Origin: Allodiplogaster sudhausi | Taxonomy: Eukaryota; Nematoda; Chromadorea; Rhabditida; Diplogasteridae | Assembly (NCBI GenBank): GCA_945643635.1 | Contig: CALZFC010000272.1 | Span: 124,001-188,000 of the forward strand | Direction of reading: 5' to 3' | DNA: 64,000 nt | Shown here: positions 1-23,277 of the stretch, piece by piece | How the letters are laid out: every line of letters begins with the position of its first letter | Position numbering within the stretch: the first letter of the stretch is position 1 | Made by a program: the position numbers and the translations under genes | Notes under the pieces: generated by a model | Seen by the model: the letters and a program-made list of their open reading frames with translations, nothing else | Told to the model about the DNA's origin: nothing | Database searches by the model: none

Positions 1-82
1 GCCACAGCACATTCGCCCCGAGGAAGAAGCCGCAGGACGACGATGTCACCAGCACCACAGAACGGGAGAAGAGGGACAGGGC

Positions 83-83
<1 letters not shown>

Positions 84-128
<45 letters not shown>

Positions 129-191
129 AAGACAGAGAAAGAGAGAGAGAGAGATAGAGAGAGAGAAAGAGAGAGAGATAGAGAGAGAAAG

Positions 192-266
<75 letters not shown>
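84..266. repeat. GA-rich microsatellite
   Basis: Almost pure (GA)n with AAA, ATA and CAG interruptions. Reading frame 1 stays open through it as a run of Arg-Glu, but frame 2, which carries the better exon after 271, has a TAG at 155-157. It is therefore treated as non-coding, probably intronic. No convincing GT donor lies between base 43 and the exon at 271. Confidence 0.85.
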
Positions 267-269
<3 letters not shown>

Positions 270-270
270 A

Positions 271-3200
271 CAGCAGCAGGCGGAACGGGCGTTCCGACAG
301 TGAAGCTGGGGCCGAGCGCGGCCTCTCTCTCCCTGGCAGTGAGCAAGGCCGAGTGGCTCGATTGTGGAGTATCCTTCAGACAATTCACTTGGCCATCAAG
401 CGGAACAAAGTGGCCATTAGAATTAAAATGGCGAATCAGCTGTTATAAATGAAGCGAAGAAGAAGAGAATATCTAAGTACCGACGACCGGCTGCCAGCCT
501 TCCTCTTCCTTGGCTGGAACAACTTCGGAGAGAAAGAGGCAGTCGAGGAAGGATGCTCAACCATTGCCATTGAGAAAGATAGGAGAGGGAGAGAGCAAAA
601 AAGGAAGAGCTCAGGCTACAGCAACCTGCTGCGATCAAACTAGTGTGCAAAATGATCAAACGATTCTTGATTTTTACAATCACTTTTCAGAACAAGATAT
701 TTGCGTTAGCTCTGTTTCAAGGTTCGGTGTACTTTTCGACAAAATAACATTTGGTACTTCTAGTGTAGTCAAAAGGTAAGTAAAAGACTTGGTGAATTTA
801 CAAATTTAATACTTTTTGAAAACTTAAAGCGGCCAGGCCGGGGTTTTTGGGGATCTTCATCCATTTTTGCATGTATAAACGCTGTGGTTTTGGAAGATTG
901 CAGTGATCTGCGTGTTGGCCAAGAATGCAATTGGCCGTTGCTAACATGCCGTACGCTGAGCAGATTCACAAAGAATTGCTCGCCGCGTTCTGTGACGGAG
1001 ACTCGTCTCTCATTCTCATCGCCGATAAGGACCTCTCTGCTAGTTCCTTTTGCTTTATAACAAGTCATTTCAGTTGCTGAAGGACTCTTTTTTCTTCCCT
1101 TGCAGAACTTTTGCTTATTGAAAAGTGCTTGAATTATGGCCTGATCAGAGTCTGGACGCCTACTCTGCCGTGGAATACAGCAACTATGCGCTGTCACTGA
1201 ACAACCAGATTGCGAATGCATTAGCCGAACGGACTCTTCAGACGGCATTTCGCAAGCTTGCAGAGTAATAATTATTTCAATTATTCCATTTTTCTGGCGA
1301 TATGATTTACATTAAAACTCCTTTGAATGTCCGGAAAATTACTTCGGACCTCTTTTGTTTTGTGATTTAATAGAAGCTTATTGCCATGCTAAGGCTTTCG
1401 TCGTTGATCACTCGCCTGGACGAAGTTCGCGGCAGCGAGGATGAGCTGGCCGGTCTGGGCGCCCTCCCCAAGGCACTTCTCTGCCGGCGCGCCGCTGATC
1501 TGACCATCGCTCATTATTGCAAGGTTGGTTTGATCTACTAGTTGAGACTGCTGGGTTCTTCTGCTACCTTCACTTTGGGTGCTATTTTTGGCGGGTGGGT
1601 AGAATTCTGATTTCTTTTTGATATGGCGTCAACAGGAAGAGCAGTTTGTTCTGCCCGTAAAAATCTGTTAGTTACCATATCAGAGCAAAGGGGAATAGTA
1701 ACTTTCCCTTAGCGGAAGCGCCTGCTCGGCCCAATCTCCTGGCAGCCGCGCGTGGTCGTTCTCTGCCGCGTGGCCCTCCACTGGCTCGCCACTTCTTCTG
1801 CCGCGGCCTCCGCTTCTCTCGTCGGCCTTGAGGCTCTCGAAGCCAATGCAATCATCAAAAGACTCGCCGTTCCTCCCAGTGACATCCACGAGTTGCTGGA
1901 AAATGAAGAGGTCTTTATTTTATATGTTCTAGCCTATTGGTGGCCATTACAGTATTGATTTAATAGAACTATTTCGACGTCATTCCTTGGCGGGCCTTAT
2001 GTTATGCCACTGTTTTAAAATCTTCTGGCTTTAAAGATTTTTGGAAGGATGCCCCACCTTTGCTTAAAAATACGCTCAAAAATGGGTGATCGAGGTTCCC
2101 CAGTTTTCTATATCTCTTTTTTCTGGTGGCTTTGCTGTGAAAAGAGTGTTGAGTGCGCGGAGTTGCTGGCGGATGGACTGGCGGGGAGCGATGGCTGTTC
2201 CATCGGAGGACTGCGGCCGGCTGGCCTTGCTGCCTGTCTCGAGGGAGTGGACTTCTCCTCTGCCACGCCTTCCCTCTCCTCTGACAAGTACAACAAGTGC
2301 TTCTCTGGTCAGTTTTCTGTATTGAACTGCACCACTTCAACTACCTCGCATCTCACCCAAAGTAGTAACTCCCGTTCCAGCCCTGGCTACCTCCATCGAC
2401 TCTTCCGTTGTTCTTCGCCGTCTCATCTGGCTCATGAATATCGATCCAGTTCTTCGCTATGGTAGAGATTTCAGCTTCTTCTTCTTCTTATTTTTCGAGT
2501 TGTTTCTTTCTTTTGTCGTTTAGATGCCTTCAATTCTTTTCAGCTGATTTTGTGGATGAATGCTTCATGGATTTGCCAGCGTTCCCGAAGGAATTTGACG
2601 ACAAGTCATATGAGAATATGTGCCGTTTTGATATCAAGGTTTCTCTTTCTTCTTATCACCTTGATAAGATGATCACGACTGGATGAGTAACTGCCTCTTT
2701 CCAGACTTTTCTGGTGAGCCTTCTTGCTTGGGTGGGCGAGGGGGAGAGTGCGAGGACAGGAGAATCATTCCACGAGAGACAGGGACACGACTGCGTCCTC
2801 ATCCATCCCAGCCACTCTTCCATCTCAGCCGAGCAAGTCAAACTGTGGAAGGCGGTCGTCTCTTTCGCTTTCAAGAGGCGAGTGTTCTTCCGACTCTACA
2901 TTTCGTTGTAAATGCAAGCTGGTCATTTCACCACTTGTGTCATCTGGTTTTCTCACTAAAGATTATGTGTTTGTTAAGGCATGCAAGTATTCGGGAAGTG
3001 GAGACGAAATTGTACAAAGTTCTGTGCTCGACTCGCCTCTCCAGTCCTCTTCTTCTACCACTTCTCCGCGCGAACTTCGATGCTATTCTGCATAATTATA
3101 CGTTAGTTATTAAATACTAGCCTGCCTTCGGCACGCTACGGGCCTTCGGCCGGTCAATGACCACCGGGGCTATCGGCCCGGTGGTCATTTCCCGATTTAA

Positions 3201-6200
3201 GAAAAAAAAAATTCATTCGATTGTTCTGGCCGATTCATTTTCTTTTCTCTAGCAAATAAAAAAAAATCCAAAAAAGAAATCGGACGCCAGTGAGCATCCG
3301 GACGCAAGCGAGCATCCGGATGCATGCGTGCATCCGAGGGTGCATCCGAGGGCGCACCCAAGCGGCTACTTTAAACTTGGGTAATTAGAGTGAAAAAAGC
3401 CGAGGGTAGTCAATTGTTGCAGCAATCTATATCTGTCGCGTTTTTGACTACGCACCGGCTCGCTCGCTGGGTGCGAGACAGCATAGAGAGGGGAGAGAGT
3501 GCAGACGGCTAGAGAGCAGCCGCCTGCCCCAAAGCTCTCCTAGACCAATTAAACAGCCATCCAAAACATTCAGCGACCCTTTATAAGCTTAAGATGAATT
3601 CTAATGACAATGCAATGTATGAGAAAGTTGTTCGTCTTTACGAGACGGTTCTTTCAAACCATAATTTGATGACATGGCTTATCTACCCTCGGAGATATCG
3701 CGGTATTTCGGAAACCGGCTCCTTTAAGGCACTTATCGAATGTTTTAAATAACGAAAAAATCACCAAAAATACTTCTCATCTTGGTGATTCCATATATGC
3801 AATCCGTTTCTCGATAGCAAGTCCAGTATTCGGTCAGCGATTCTCCAAAGGTCGCTCCTAACATCAAAATTTTCCCCTTTAATCGATCATAGCTTGAATA
3901 CCCGTAATAATTGGGAGATGAGACCCACATAGAAAGATGCGCAATGAAAAACTGCATCTAAAAAGTTTAATAATCAACAGGCGGGTAGGGTCAGTTTCGA
4001 GAAAAGGGGCAACTACAGGCGAAAAAGTGCCCAAAAACTAATTTTCATTCCCACCGATCTACCAATCGATATATCGATCTAAGCTTTGTGGCTCCTAACT
4101 AAACATCAAATGGGCAATTCAGAACTATGTTTGTTATTTTTGTAGGTGCCCTAGAAAAAGAGATATTCCACCTCAAAGTTTCCCGAGTGGCCCCCCTGTT
4201 AGGCGCCGGCGCCGGCGCCAACCAAATCTTCTGAAAAGCACCTAGGAAGGTAGCCAAGACTTCAACGAACAAGACCTCCCTTGTTATCATAGGCCTTTTC
4301 TACTGCCCACAGGAATCAATCTCCCGTAAGCTGAGGATAAATTACATACGTTGTTTAATCTAAGAAGAGATTTCGTTTTCAACTTCTCTCAAGTTTTTGA
4401 TTTTAGGAATGAATTATTTCCTTCATTTCATTAGCTTGTACTATCACCGTGCAGTTTTACAGAATAATAATCCATTTTTGCAGGGCTGAAACGATTCCAG
4501 AGATCGCTGGGGCACCTGCCGAGGAATACTCTAGACAAATCATCAGGAACATCCAAGGGTATTCCTTAAAGGATTTGTAGAAAAGGAAGATCTGCTTTGC
4601 TTGCAGAAGATCGGAGCGTGTCCGGGAGTGGTCCATCTTCCCTGCCCACTCCCGTGGAATGGGTCTTTTTGTTGATGACGAAAACGAACTTCTCGAACAA
4701 GCTTCCCTCTTCCTTGCGTCTAGGTTCGATTACTGTTTTTTATGCTGTTTGCTTTATTTAATTTTTTTTGTTGTTGTTGATATTTCTGTTTAAAATCGAT
4801 TTCCTGTCTACTTATTTGCACTGACATCGTTATTACAGGCATATGAAGAAGAAAGAATGGGCAGAAAGTGCGAGAAATCTCGCGAGCTGCTCAGTCGAAT
4901 GCGCCCAGGCCAACAAGCTTCGCAAGCAGGTCTGTCAAGCAACCGGGAACCTTGCTTCCGTAGAAAGATCTATTATATCGGAATGACTTCCTGGGTAAAC
5001 CACAAAATGTCAGCTCTACACAACGTGGCTGGCTTCCAGTCTCAGTGATTCCGACCGAAACTTCATTCAAGCCGCTCTCGTCGAAGTTGAGGTACATGTT
5101 CATAGCAAATGAATTAAACGCTGTTTCTCAGAGATGACATAAGAATGTTGCAGGAACACTTCGCAAAGGAGACAGAAGTGACAATAGAGTCACCGAAAAG
5201 AGGGACAGGCGCAGTGAAAGTTAAGTTCTACACTCCACCCTCAGGGACAAAAACTCGCTCCCCTACACTCCGTATCGAGGGCAGCCCAAGTAGCGAAGTT
5301 AGTTACTTTCTATTCTTTAGTTAATCTAATGGCACTTCGGGTATAGCAAGCTTTTCCTTTATTGTCACATTCTAGTATTGTCTTTTGAAAGCTCTTTTTC
5401 AGTCCAATGAATCCTTCATCACTGCATTCGCCTCTCCACATACGAATTTAAGAAATGGGGAGAGCGGGAAAGTAAAAGAAGTTGAAAGAATGAACGAGGA
5501 AGAGGAGAGCGAGGAGGAGAATGAACTCTATGCACGAGAAGAAGTGAAGACCCCCGTGCCAAGTCCAGTCAGCGGCACTTCGATCTCGCGCTTCTTACTC
5601 CTACTTTTATACTGTTATTGTTTGAGTTATGACTGTTCTACTGATTATTTGAAATTGCAGCGAAAGGTAGAGATGCGAGAGCAGGAAGTTCAAACTGTGG
5701 ATGAGGAGAAGAAAGAGAAGTTGCATATGCCAGAGTCAGCGAAAGTGTCTCCGCTACTTCAGAATGGCCGTCTGTTGGTTAGAATTATGCTAATTGGTAT
5801 AAGTTGTTAAACAGGATGTTTATTTAGAACTCTTCTGATTCGACTGCTTGCGATTGGGAGAGTGAAGAAGCGAGTATGCAATTGGAATCTGTCTCAGATG
5901 TTATCAAGATCATTCAGGAGGTTTATTTATCTGGGGCATTGCTTTATAAATTACTTTACTAATTGTGTAGGATCACTAAACTAAGGGGATCTGGATTGTA
6001 GGCCATTTTTTTTAAGTTTGTAAATTTTGTTTATCAAAGCTTGTTTTTTTCACTTAAAAGTAATTTCGCTTTCAGGAACAAAAAAGATTCATGGACCGCG
6101 TGGCTCAGGAGGAAACGGTAAGAGAAACTAGACTTCTTCTACATTTCTCATTAAAACTGATTATATTTAAAATGTTTTAGCTCGCTTTCACTCTCTCTTT

Positions 6201-6597
6201 TGCAGCGCAGTCGTGAGGAGTCGGCCAAGTCAGAGCAGCAAGCGAGGCTCCCTGAAGCGGATCTTCTCTACAAATATATAGTTGAATACCTCCGCAGCGA
6301 GAACGAAGCCCTGCAGAAGAAGGCTTCTGCCGCTCGTGTCAACGCCTTGCCCCTTCCTACACCCCCATTCCACTGCTCATCTGTCGCAGAGTCCTCTCCT
6401 CGTCCTGCCTGGCAGTCTCCCTTCCCTGCCTCTCCTTCCCTCCTTCACTCCCTCACTCCCTCTCCTCCCGATCCCCCCTCCGACTGCCATCCTCACGATG
6501 CCTGCTGGTGTTGTGCAGATGATGATGTGCAGGATGCAGTGATCGCTGCCCTCGACCGTCTCGCTGCCAAGTATGACAAGATTCCTGATGACGAGTA
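271..6597 (+). CDS. Unrecognised multi-exon helical/coiled-coil protein (5' end unresolved)
   Basis: I do not recognise this family. Exons that join in phase: 271-441 (ending ...KMANQL), 924-1063, 1126-1264, 1394-1523, 1713-1910, 2145-2307, 2544-2638, 2705-2907, 2979-3101, 4484-4558, 4607-4723, 4839-4929. Further exons lie near 5040-5092, 5154-5298, 5401-5568, 5661-5776, 5828-5920, 6077-6117 and 6205-6340, with a last exon from about 6520 to the TAG at 6595-6597. The early part is hydrophobic-helical (LWSILQTIHLAIKRNK; LITRLDEVRGSEDELAGLG). The tail is acidic and coiled-coil-like (EQKRFMDRVAQEET; YIVEYLRSENEALQKK) and ends ...DRLAAKYDKIPDDE. The joint between 4929 and 5040 does not fit in phase, so an exon border is wrong there. 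A possible poly(A) signal AATAAA is at 6764-6769. One gene is favoured by phase continuity, but two adjacent genes are possible. Confidence 0.5.
3118..3200. other. GC-rich cluster of hairpins with TTCG loops
   Basis: Three inverted repeats lie in a row in an otherwise AT-rich intron. TGCC-TTC-GGCA lies near 3122-3132. GGCC-TTC-GGCC lies at about 3140-3150. GACCACCGGG and CCCGGTGGTC are separated by eight bases at about 3160-3188. As RNA, the first two would form C(UUCG)G-type tetraloop hairpins. Function unknown. Confidence 0.6.
3276..3362. repeat. Short GC-rich tandem repeat (GCATCCGGACGC type)
   Basis: Five or six degenerate copies of a 12-17 base unit resembling GCATCCGGACGCAAGCGA. It lies beside the SL1-like core at 3373-3387, in the intron between 3101 and 4484. 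Confidence 0.6.
3373..3387 (-). other. SL1-like 15-base core
   Basis: The minus strand reads TAATTACCCAAGTTT, identical to the central 15 bases of the nematode SL1 leader. The flanks differ (CTC before, AAAGTAGCC after). Downstream on the minus strand follow the GC-rich repeat and then a T-rich stretch (GATTTTTTTTTATTTG) resembling an Sm site. It could be a diverged leader gene, a captured leader or chance. Confidence 0.35.
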
Positions 6598-6879
6598 GCC
6601 ATTTCATGTTGCTTGTTGGTCATTTTCTTCTTCAATATCATCTACTGCTATATATTTATGAATCCATCAGAACGGCGAGGAGGTGACGTACTTGTAATGC
6701 AAATATATTGAATATATTGGAAATCACTGGGTGTTGAAACAATTGTGAGCCATTTTTACTTCGAATAAAACTGATGCTTGGTTCTTTAAGGACACCGTTT
6801 GATGAGAGTTATTGATATTAAAGATTATTGTAAGGTACGTTTTGGCTTTGTTAATGAGTGTTCGTGAAAAGTCGTTTAA

Positions 6880-7427
6880 AGGAGGTCTCCGGCGAATAAT
6901 TAACATATCGTTTTTTAAGCATGGATCAGTTCATCTCATAGTAAAACATAGATAGGAAAAGTTTGAACGGATTTCATCTTATCATTCCAGAATTATAGTC
7001 ATTTTAAATATCACGGGTAGAGAATTAGCTACTGTAGATCTTAGCACCCTCCTATTTTCCATCGCACGATAGCATAAAGAACGCCAACTCTAGTCATTTT
7101 GAACAAATGATGTGTGTATAGCTAAACCGGTGAATCAGAACAATTTTCCTGGAAGTGTGCATATCGGAGTGCGCAACCGACATTGGCCGGAATTTTCTCA
7201 ACATGGTCATCACCCAATGCAATTGTTTGACCACAAATTCCCATGGAGAGAGTGCAAGGGCTGCAGCACTGAAATGAGAGGATCACAGTCTTCCGAAAAC
7301 GTGACGGGTGGAGAACTAGGCATATTTTATCCAGTAGCCGCTAGAGTCCCTTCCGCTAGTGCGGGACACTTCATGGTTCAAATACCTATTTTGAATTGCT
7401 TTGCCTAACATTCGCCGGAGACTTCCT
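6880..7427. mobile_element. TTAA-flanked non-autonomous DNA element
   Basis: 18-base terminal inverted repeats, AGGAGGTCTCCGGCGAAT at the left and its complement with one mismatch at the right. Each end is flanked by TTAA (6876-6879 and 7428-7431). A TTAA target duplication is the hallmark of piggyBac-type transposition. No transposase is visible in the 548 bp, so it would have been moved in trans. Confidence 0.65.
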
Positions 7428-7431
7428 TTAA

Positions 7432-8846
7432 GGGGGAAATAGATTCAAGCTGTCAAATTTGAGCTTTTACGAATTTTAATTAAGATTCCGATTAGTTGTG
7501 CACTGTTAAAAAGAAATAGCCGAAACAGCATGCTTGCATATTTCAAGAGTCAAAAAGATCGGACACATTTTCGGTGCTCTACATTTAGATTTGTACACTT
7601 CGAGTTCGACAATGTGAAATGGGTACTCAAAGTAAAACAAACATTAATTTTATCGTCGAGGCGAAATATGGGCAGAAAAAAGGACACCATGTCAGCGAAG
7701 CGTGAACAACTACAAGAGAAACATCATCAGAGAAATACGGGGAAGACGGACAAATGTAATGGCAGAGAAGGGGTTAGGGAAGCCCTATAGTGCTGAGAAA
7801 AGGTTTCAAACATACGGCCAGACAGAGGAACGCATACTTCATTCAGTGATCTGGGATCAAGAAAGAGGGATGAGAGATAAGAGTAAAGGTACAAAACAAT
7901 TATACTTTAAAAACCTTACATCGTTAGGTATACATCGGGAATTCGTCTACTGAGCGAATATGTGGAAGGTGAGGAATATTGCATGGTGCGAGGGGCAAAC
8001 CCATGGGGAAGGAATAGAACGAGAAAGCACGTGAAGAAGAGAGGAACATCGTATCCGGGAAGGGAGCCTGCATCGGAAACTGGGGAGAAAAAATAAAGAG
8101 AATGCTAGGGGAAACAATATTCGATCCGAAGTGCTCCACACGGTCACACCAAAGACTGTGTCAAAGCACTATAGAAGAAAGAAAGCATGAATAGTAACAA
8201 ATAGAAAGGATCAAGAATTAAGAAAAACATGTTCATGGATACCGACAAGAAATGGTGCACGAACCGAACAACGTATACATCGTTTTGCCTGATACTACCG
8301 TAGACAACGCGTTTGGGCACAAACAAATAAGAACAAAAGGGAAGGAACGACGCTTCAAAAAACCTTTTGCAATCCTACAAAGTTAGCAGAACCCTAGGGG
8401 AACCTGAATGCTAACTACCTAAAAGACATTGTAAGTAACTGAAAAAAAAATCCCATCTACACATTTTTGCCATGGGGGATGGTCAATCAAAGTGTCAAGT
8501 TACACAATACAGAAGAAGAAAATTGTGCATTATTAATGATGCCATAATATCGTAAGAAAACAATTTTACAACAAACATGAAATAATAATTCGGCGCTGAA
8601 AAGGAAGAGATTTCCCGCAAAAAAGTAGCGTGTGTGATAAGATTAAAAGGAAGGAAAAGATAAGGAAGCAGGACCAGTAGCGGATACACGCATGACGGGG
8701 ACGATCTGCTCATCTCAAGGGGAGAGGGGATACAACAGCGGCCAAGTGGGATATGAAGGATTGGAGAACACATCCAGCTACGACTAGATACGGAGTGCAG
8801 GAACAAAGCGAGGATGAGAGGTGAAAGAGGGGCGAGATAGCGAGAT

Positions 8847-8895
<49 letters not shown>

Positions 8896-9078
8896 GAAGG
8901 GACGAGTGTCAAGGCAGGAGTCACGAGCTATCCGTCTACAAGCAAGGAGAGACACCCGTAAGAGACGTCATGACGCGTCACTGCTGCAGTTTGTGTGAAG
9001 GGGGAGCAGGGAAGAAGAAGTCTGAAGGATCACAGAAGAGGGAAGGGGAATGGAATGCAAGAGGGGAAGAGCACGCAT
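7432..9078. other. Intergenic region between convergent genes
   Basis: I see no convincing coding exon here. The plus strand is purine-rich between about 7650 and 9070, and a (GA)n array lies at 8848-8895. This is the 3' flank of both the upstream plus-strand gene and TLK. Confidence 0.6.
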
Positions 9079-20104
<11,026 letters not shown>

Positions 20105-20469
20105 CTACGGAAACACAACGCAATTCGTTTGTCAAACCTCTAAATCCATAATTATACTCGAAACCTTAGTGAATGCATAAGCAAAAATATCAGTAGTAGT
20201 ATGAAAAATGGGTGGTAAAGAAGATACAGGCAAGGCAAGTCCGCAGAAGATTAATAGTTGGAAGAAGGTAACAAATTGCACACAATAACACAAAGCTGGC
20301 AAAGTAATACAAGCCAGTGGTATTTAACACTCGTTTGAAGCAAGAAGTTTCACAACGATTAATGTGTTGAATAACACCGTGAGGTACTATTCGGTTACTC
20401 CAGCCCCAGACATTTTCCAATTTAAAAAATTCCCTTAAATCACCCCCGGGGATTCTTTGATGATGACAC

Positions 20470-20627
20470 GAATATCACGTGTATTTTTGACCATGAAGTC
20501 GATTTCGTCGGCTGGAAAAGATGTCAGGAGACAAGCCTGTACACATGCTGCCTAGTTGTGCTTGTTTTTCTACCACATACCTACCGTAACTATTGAACTC
20601 GACTTCACGATCAAAAATATGATATTC
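20470..20627. mobile_element. Short palindromic (fold-back) element
   Basis: The arm starting GAATATCACGTGTATTTTTG and the opposite arm ending ATCAAAAATATGATATTC pair over roughly 33 bases, with small indels, around an 85-base loop. Looks like a MITE remnant. No transposase. Confidence 0.5.
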
Positions 20628-21223
20628 AGTTGCTCTCACCAAAGAACCCCAATAGTAGCTAGTAATGAGAGCGTAAAACAAATAATCGTTTGTTAGAACT
20701 TTTTAGTGCGAACAGATAAATACGAACCGAGTGTGATGTTCAAAATCTCGGGCAATGCAAACTGTACCACTGAAATCAGCGCAGAACTACAAGTAATTTT
20801 TGGCGGGTGTTTATCAGCAAAGCTGTTTAAACATTTCATTTTGTTTAAATACGCTATGAGACTTTGCAGCTTTCTTCTTTTATGCACAAGAAAGATACAG
20901 GGACGTGAGTGAGAGGAGAAAGTGAGAGAAAGAAGGGGACACTGGCCGGCCAGGCAAGCGAAGTTGCAACAGAGTCCTCACAAACGTTCCATCTTTTCCG
21001 TATTCCAACTCTAGCAGGCGATCAATAAATATTATGATGGGTGACGTCAGTAATATGATAAAACAGATGAAATTCAGAGGAAAGCAAATATGAAATTAAG
21101 ATGATAAATGAATACTCGAGAGGAGAGTCAGACTTATTGTCAGAGAGGGAAAACAAGATATAAACACAAGTACGAATCACCGAGAAGATGAATCTCTGAG
21201 CGGTAAAACGAAGAGAAGCCAGT

Positions 21224-21267
21224 GGGGGGGGGGGGGGGGGGGGGGGGGGGTGGGGGGGGGGGGGGGG
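21224..21267 (+). repeat. Poly-G tract of 44 bases with one T
   Basis: 27 G, one T, 16 G. Strong potential for G-quadruplex DNA. Exact length is prone to assembly error. Confidence 0.9.
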
Positions 21268-21505
21268 TAGTGGATAGCAAGAGACAGTGCGGACATTGAC
21301 GCGTTGCTTTCCAACAGACACATACACACTCCTCCTCCTTCCACTTGTTGCCATGCATAGAAACGAACAGAAAAAATAGAAAGGTAGCAGAGAGAAAGAG
21401 AGGGAAAGAGCGAAGGAAGGGCAATAAAAATAAGCAGAAAGGATGGAGTGACGATGGAAGGAACACGGTCAAGGAAGTAGACAACCACAGCAGAGAGAGA
21501 GAGAC

Positions 21506-21538
<33 letters not shown>

Positions 21539-22112
21539 AGCTAGAGGAAGTAAGAGAGTGAACACATTGGTGGTGATGAGAAAGAGAGAAGGGGGAAGGG
21601 GGATGGCTTAGGGACTGGACGATGGGGAGGAAGAGAAGCGAGGAAGGGACAAGGCAGTGAGTAGAGAGGGGGGGAGGAGTGCAATGTGCAAGTAACGTGG
21701 ACTAAGGGTCTTTGGGTAGCAATCGATGACTGAGAGATGTGCGGAGATGGGATAGATGAAATTCTGGGAGATGTGAGGCTCGTGTAGACAAGATTATGGG
21801 TCTGAGGGTGACCTTAGGAAATAAGATTAGAAAGTATTAGACGAAAGATAACAAAAATACATGGCCAAAATTGTAAAGCACATTTTAAAAAAATTAGCTA
21901 AAAAAAGATATCTGATCTTCTTGGAGACATCTCGCTAACCTTTTCATGCGCATCAACTTTGCGAAAATTAAGATGAATGAAGACCGCGTGACTAGCATAA
22001 TGGATCAGAGAGAATAACCAGAGAACAACAAGGAGATGTGGATGCAAGGAAGCAAACGAGCAGAGGGAGCGACAGTCTGAAGGGTGTAGAGTGACAGAGA
22101 GACTCAGAGAAA

Positions 22113-23277
22113 CACAGGAATTTTAAAGGGGGCCCATGCATGGGGAATAAGGGGCCACGACGTGCGATTTTTAGCGGCCAAGAGAGAACCCATTTTGGCC
22201 CCTAATCCACCCGGCGTGGGCCCCTCATTCTGCTAGCCGGGGCCCCTGATCAAGCGCGTAAGCTCCCGAAAGACTACGTCGTGGCCACTTATACAACGAA
22301 CAGGGGCCCCTTATTCTCCGTTGTAGCGCCCCCTTTTCCACATACCTGGGCCCCCTATCCAGCTCATCCGGGCCCCTTATCATACCGTTCGCTGCCCCTT
22401 ATTCATTGCTTTTCTCGTGCCTGCTTTCATCACTTGACAAGTACATTTATTCTTCTAGTTACCAGAATCACATGACAATCAAAACGGGAATCCTAACATG
22501 CGGAAAATGAACGGGCAAGGGGGCGTTATCTATCTCGGCGGCAAGGAAAGATCGCAAGTCTTGTCCAACACTGCACTTCTTGGGGAAGAATGGCCTCCCT
22601 GCCTGTCCCATCCAGCCTGCGCAGATACCAGTCGCTCATCACCGCACACTGGAAGAGTAGCTTTGAAGTTTAAAAAAATCATTACTGGAGCAGTTGACCT
22701 CGTGCGAACGACACGCCGTAGTCTTCTTCCAAAACATCCATCGCTGTCCCCATCTTCAGTGTCTCTCTCGCCGCGGAACAGGTCGCGCTCGATCTCGCAA
22801 GGTGCAGCACCGTCTTCAAAAAAATCATCGCAGCGAACTTAAAGTAAACAAAACAGCGCTGACCTGTTAAAGTTACGCGACTAATTGCAGTTGGGCCGCC
22901 TCGATCCCATCCTGTAGTCGCATTTTCGTTTGCAAGCCATCGCAAACCATGAAAAACAAACTAATTAAGTCAGAAGCTAAAATACATAATGAACAGCACA
23001 TGCAAAAAGTCCATGGCGAGTAATATTTTAGTGCAGCGTCCTTCTCGTTTTTAAAAACATCGGAAAACAACCGTACTTTTACACTAGATAAACCCCCTTG
23101 TGGCCCCATTTCAACGTCAAAAAGCATTAGTGGCCACCACAAGCAGAATCAGGGGCCACGGCGAGGTTGCTTGGGTAAAGGGTGGCTGCGCGAGTGCGGA
23201 ATGAGGGGCCACGGCGTGGTCGCACCCCGGTGTGGCCCCCTATTCAGCATACGTGGGCCCCCTTTAAAATTCCTGTG
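22113..23277. mobile_element. 1.16 kb inverted-repeat element with GGGGCCAC subterminal repeats
   Basis: The first 24 bases (CACAGGAATTTTAAAG then GGGGCCCA) are the exact reverse complement of the last 24. GGGGCCACG-type and GTGGCCCC-type motifs recur many times in both subterminal parts. A minus-strand open stretch at about 22850-22682 could be a coding relic, but no transposase motif is recognisable. No clean target duplication was found, so the superfamily is not assigned. Confidence 0.7.

Noticed and set aside
43..270. Arg-Glu repeat protein from the GA tract
   Set aside because: Any frame of a (GA)n tract reads as Arg/Glu. The same applies to the many Arg/Glu and Ser/Leu open frames elsewhere (e.g. 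24820-25600, 18292-18741, 29641-30094).
769..1248. 159-aa minus-strand open frame
   Set aside because: The plus strand of the same region carries exons that join in phase (924-1063, 1126-1264).
271..6597. FIP200/Atg11-type autophagy scaffold
   Set aside because: Some helical stretches looked similar, but the C-terminus lacks the claw domain and no diagnostic motif matches.
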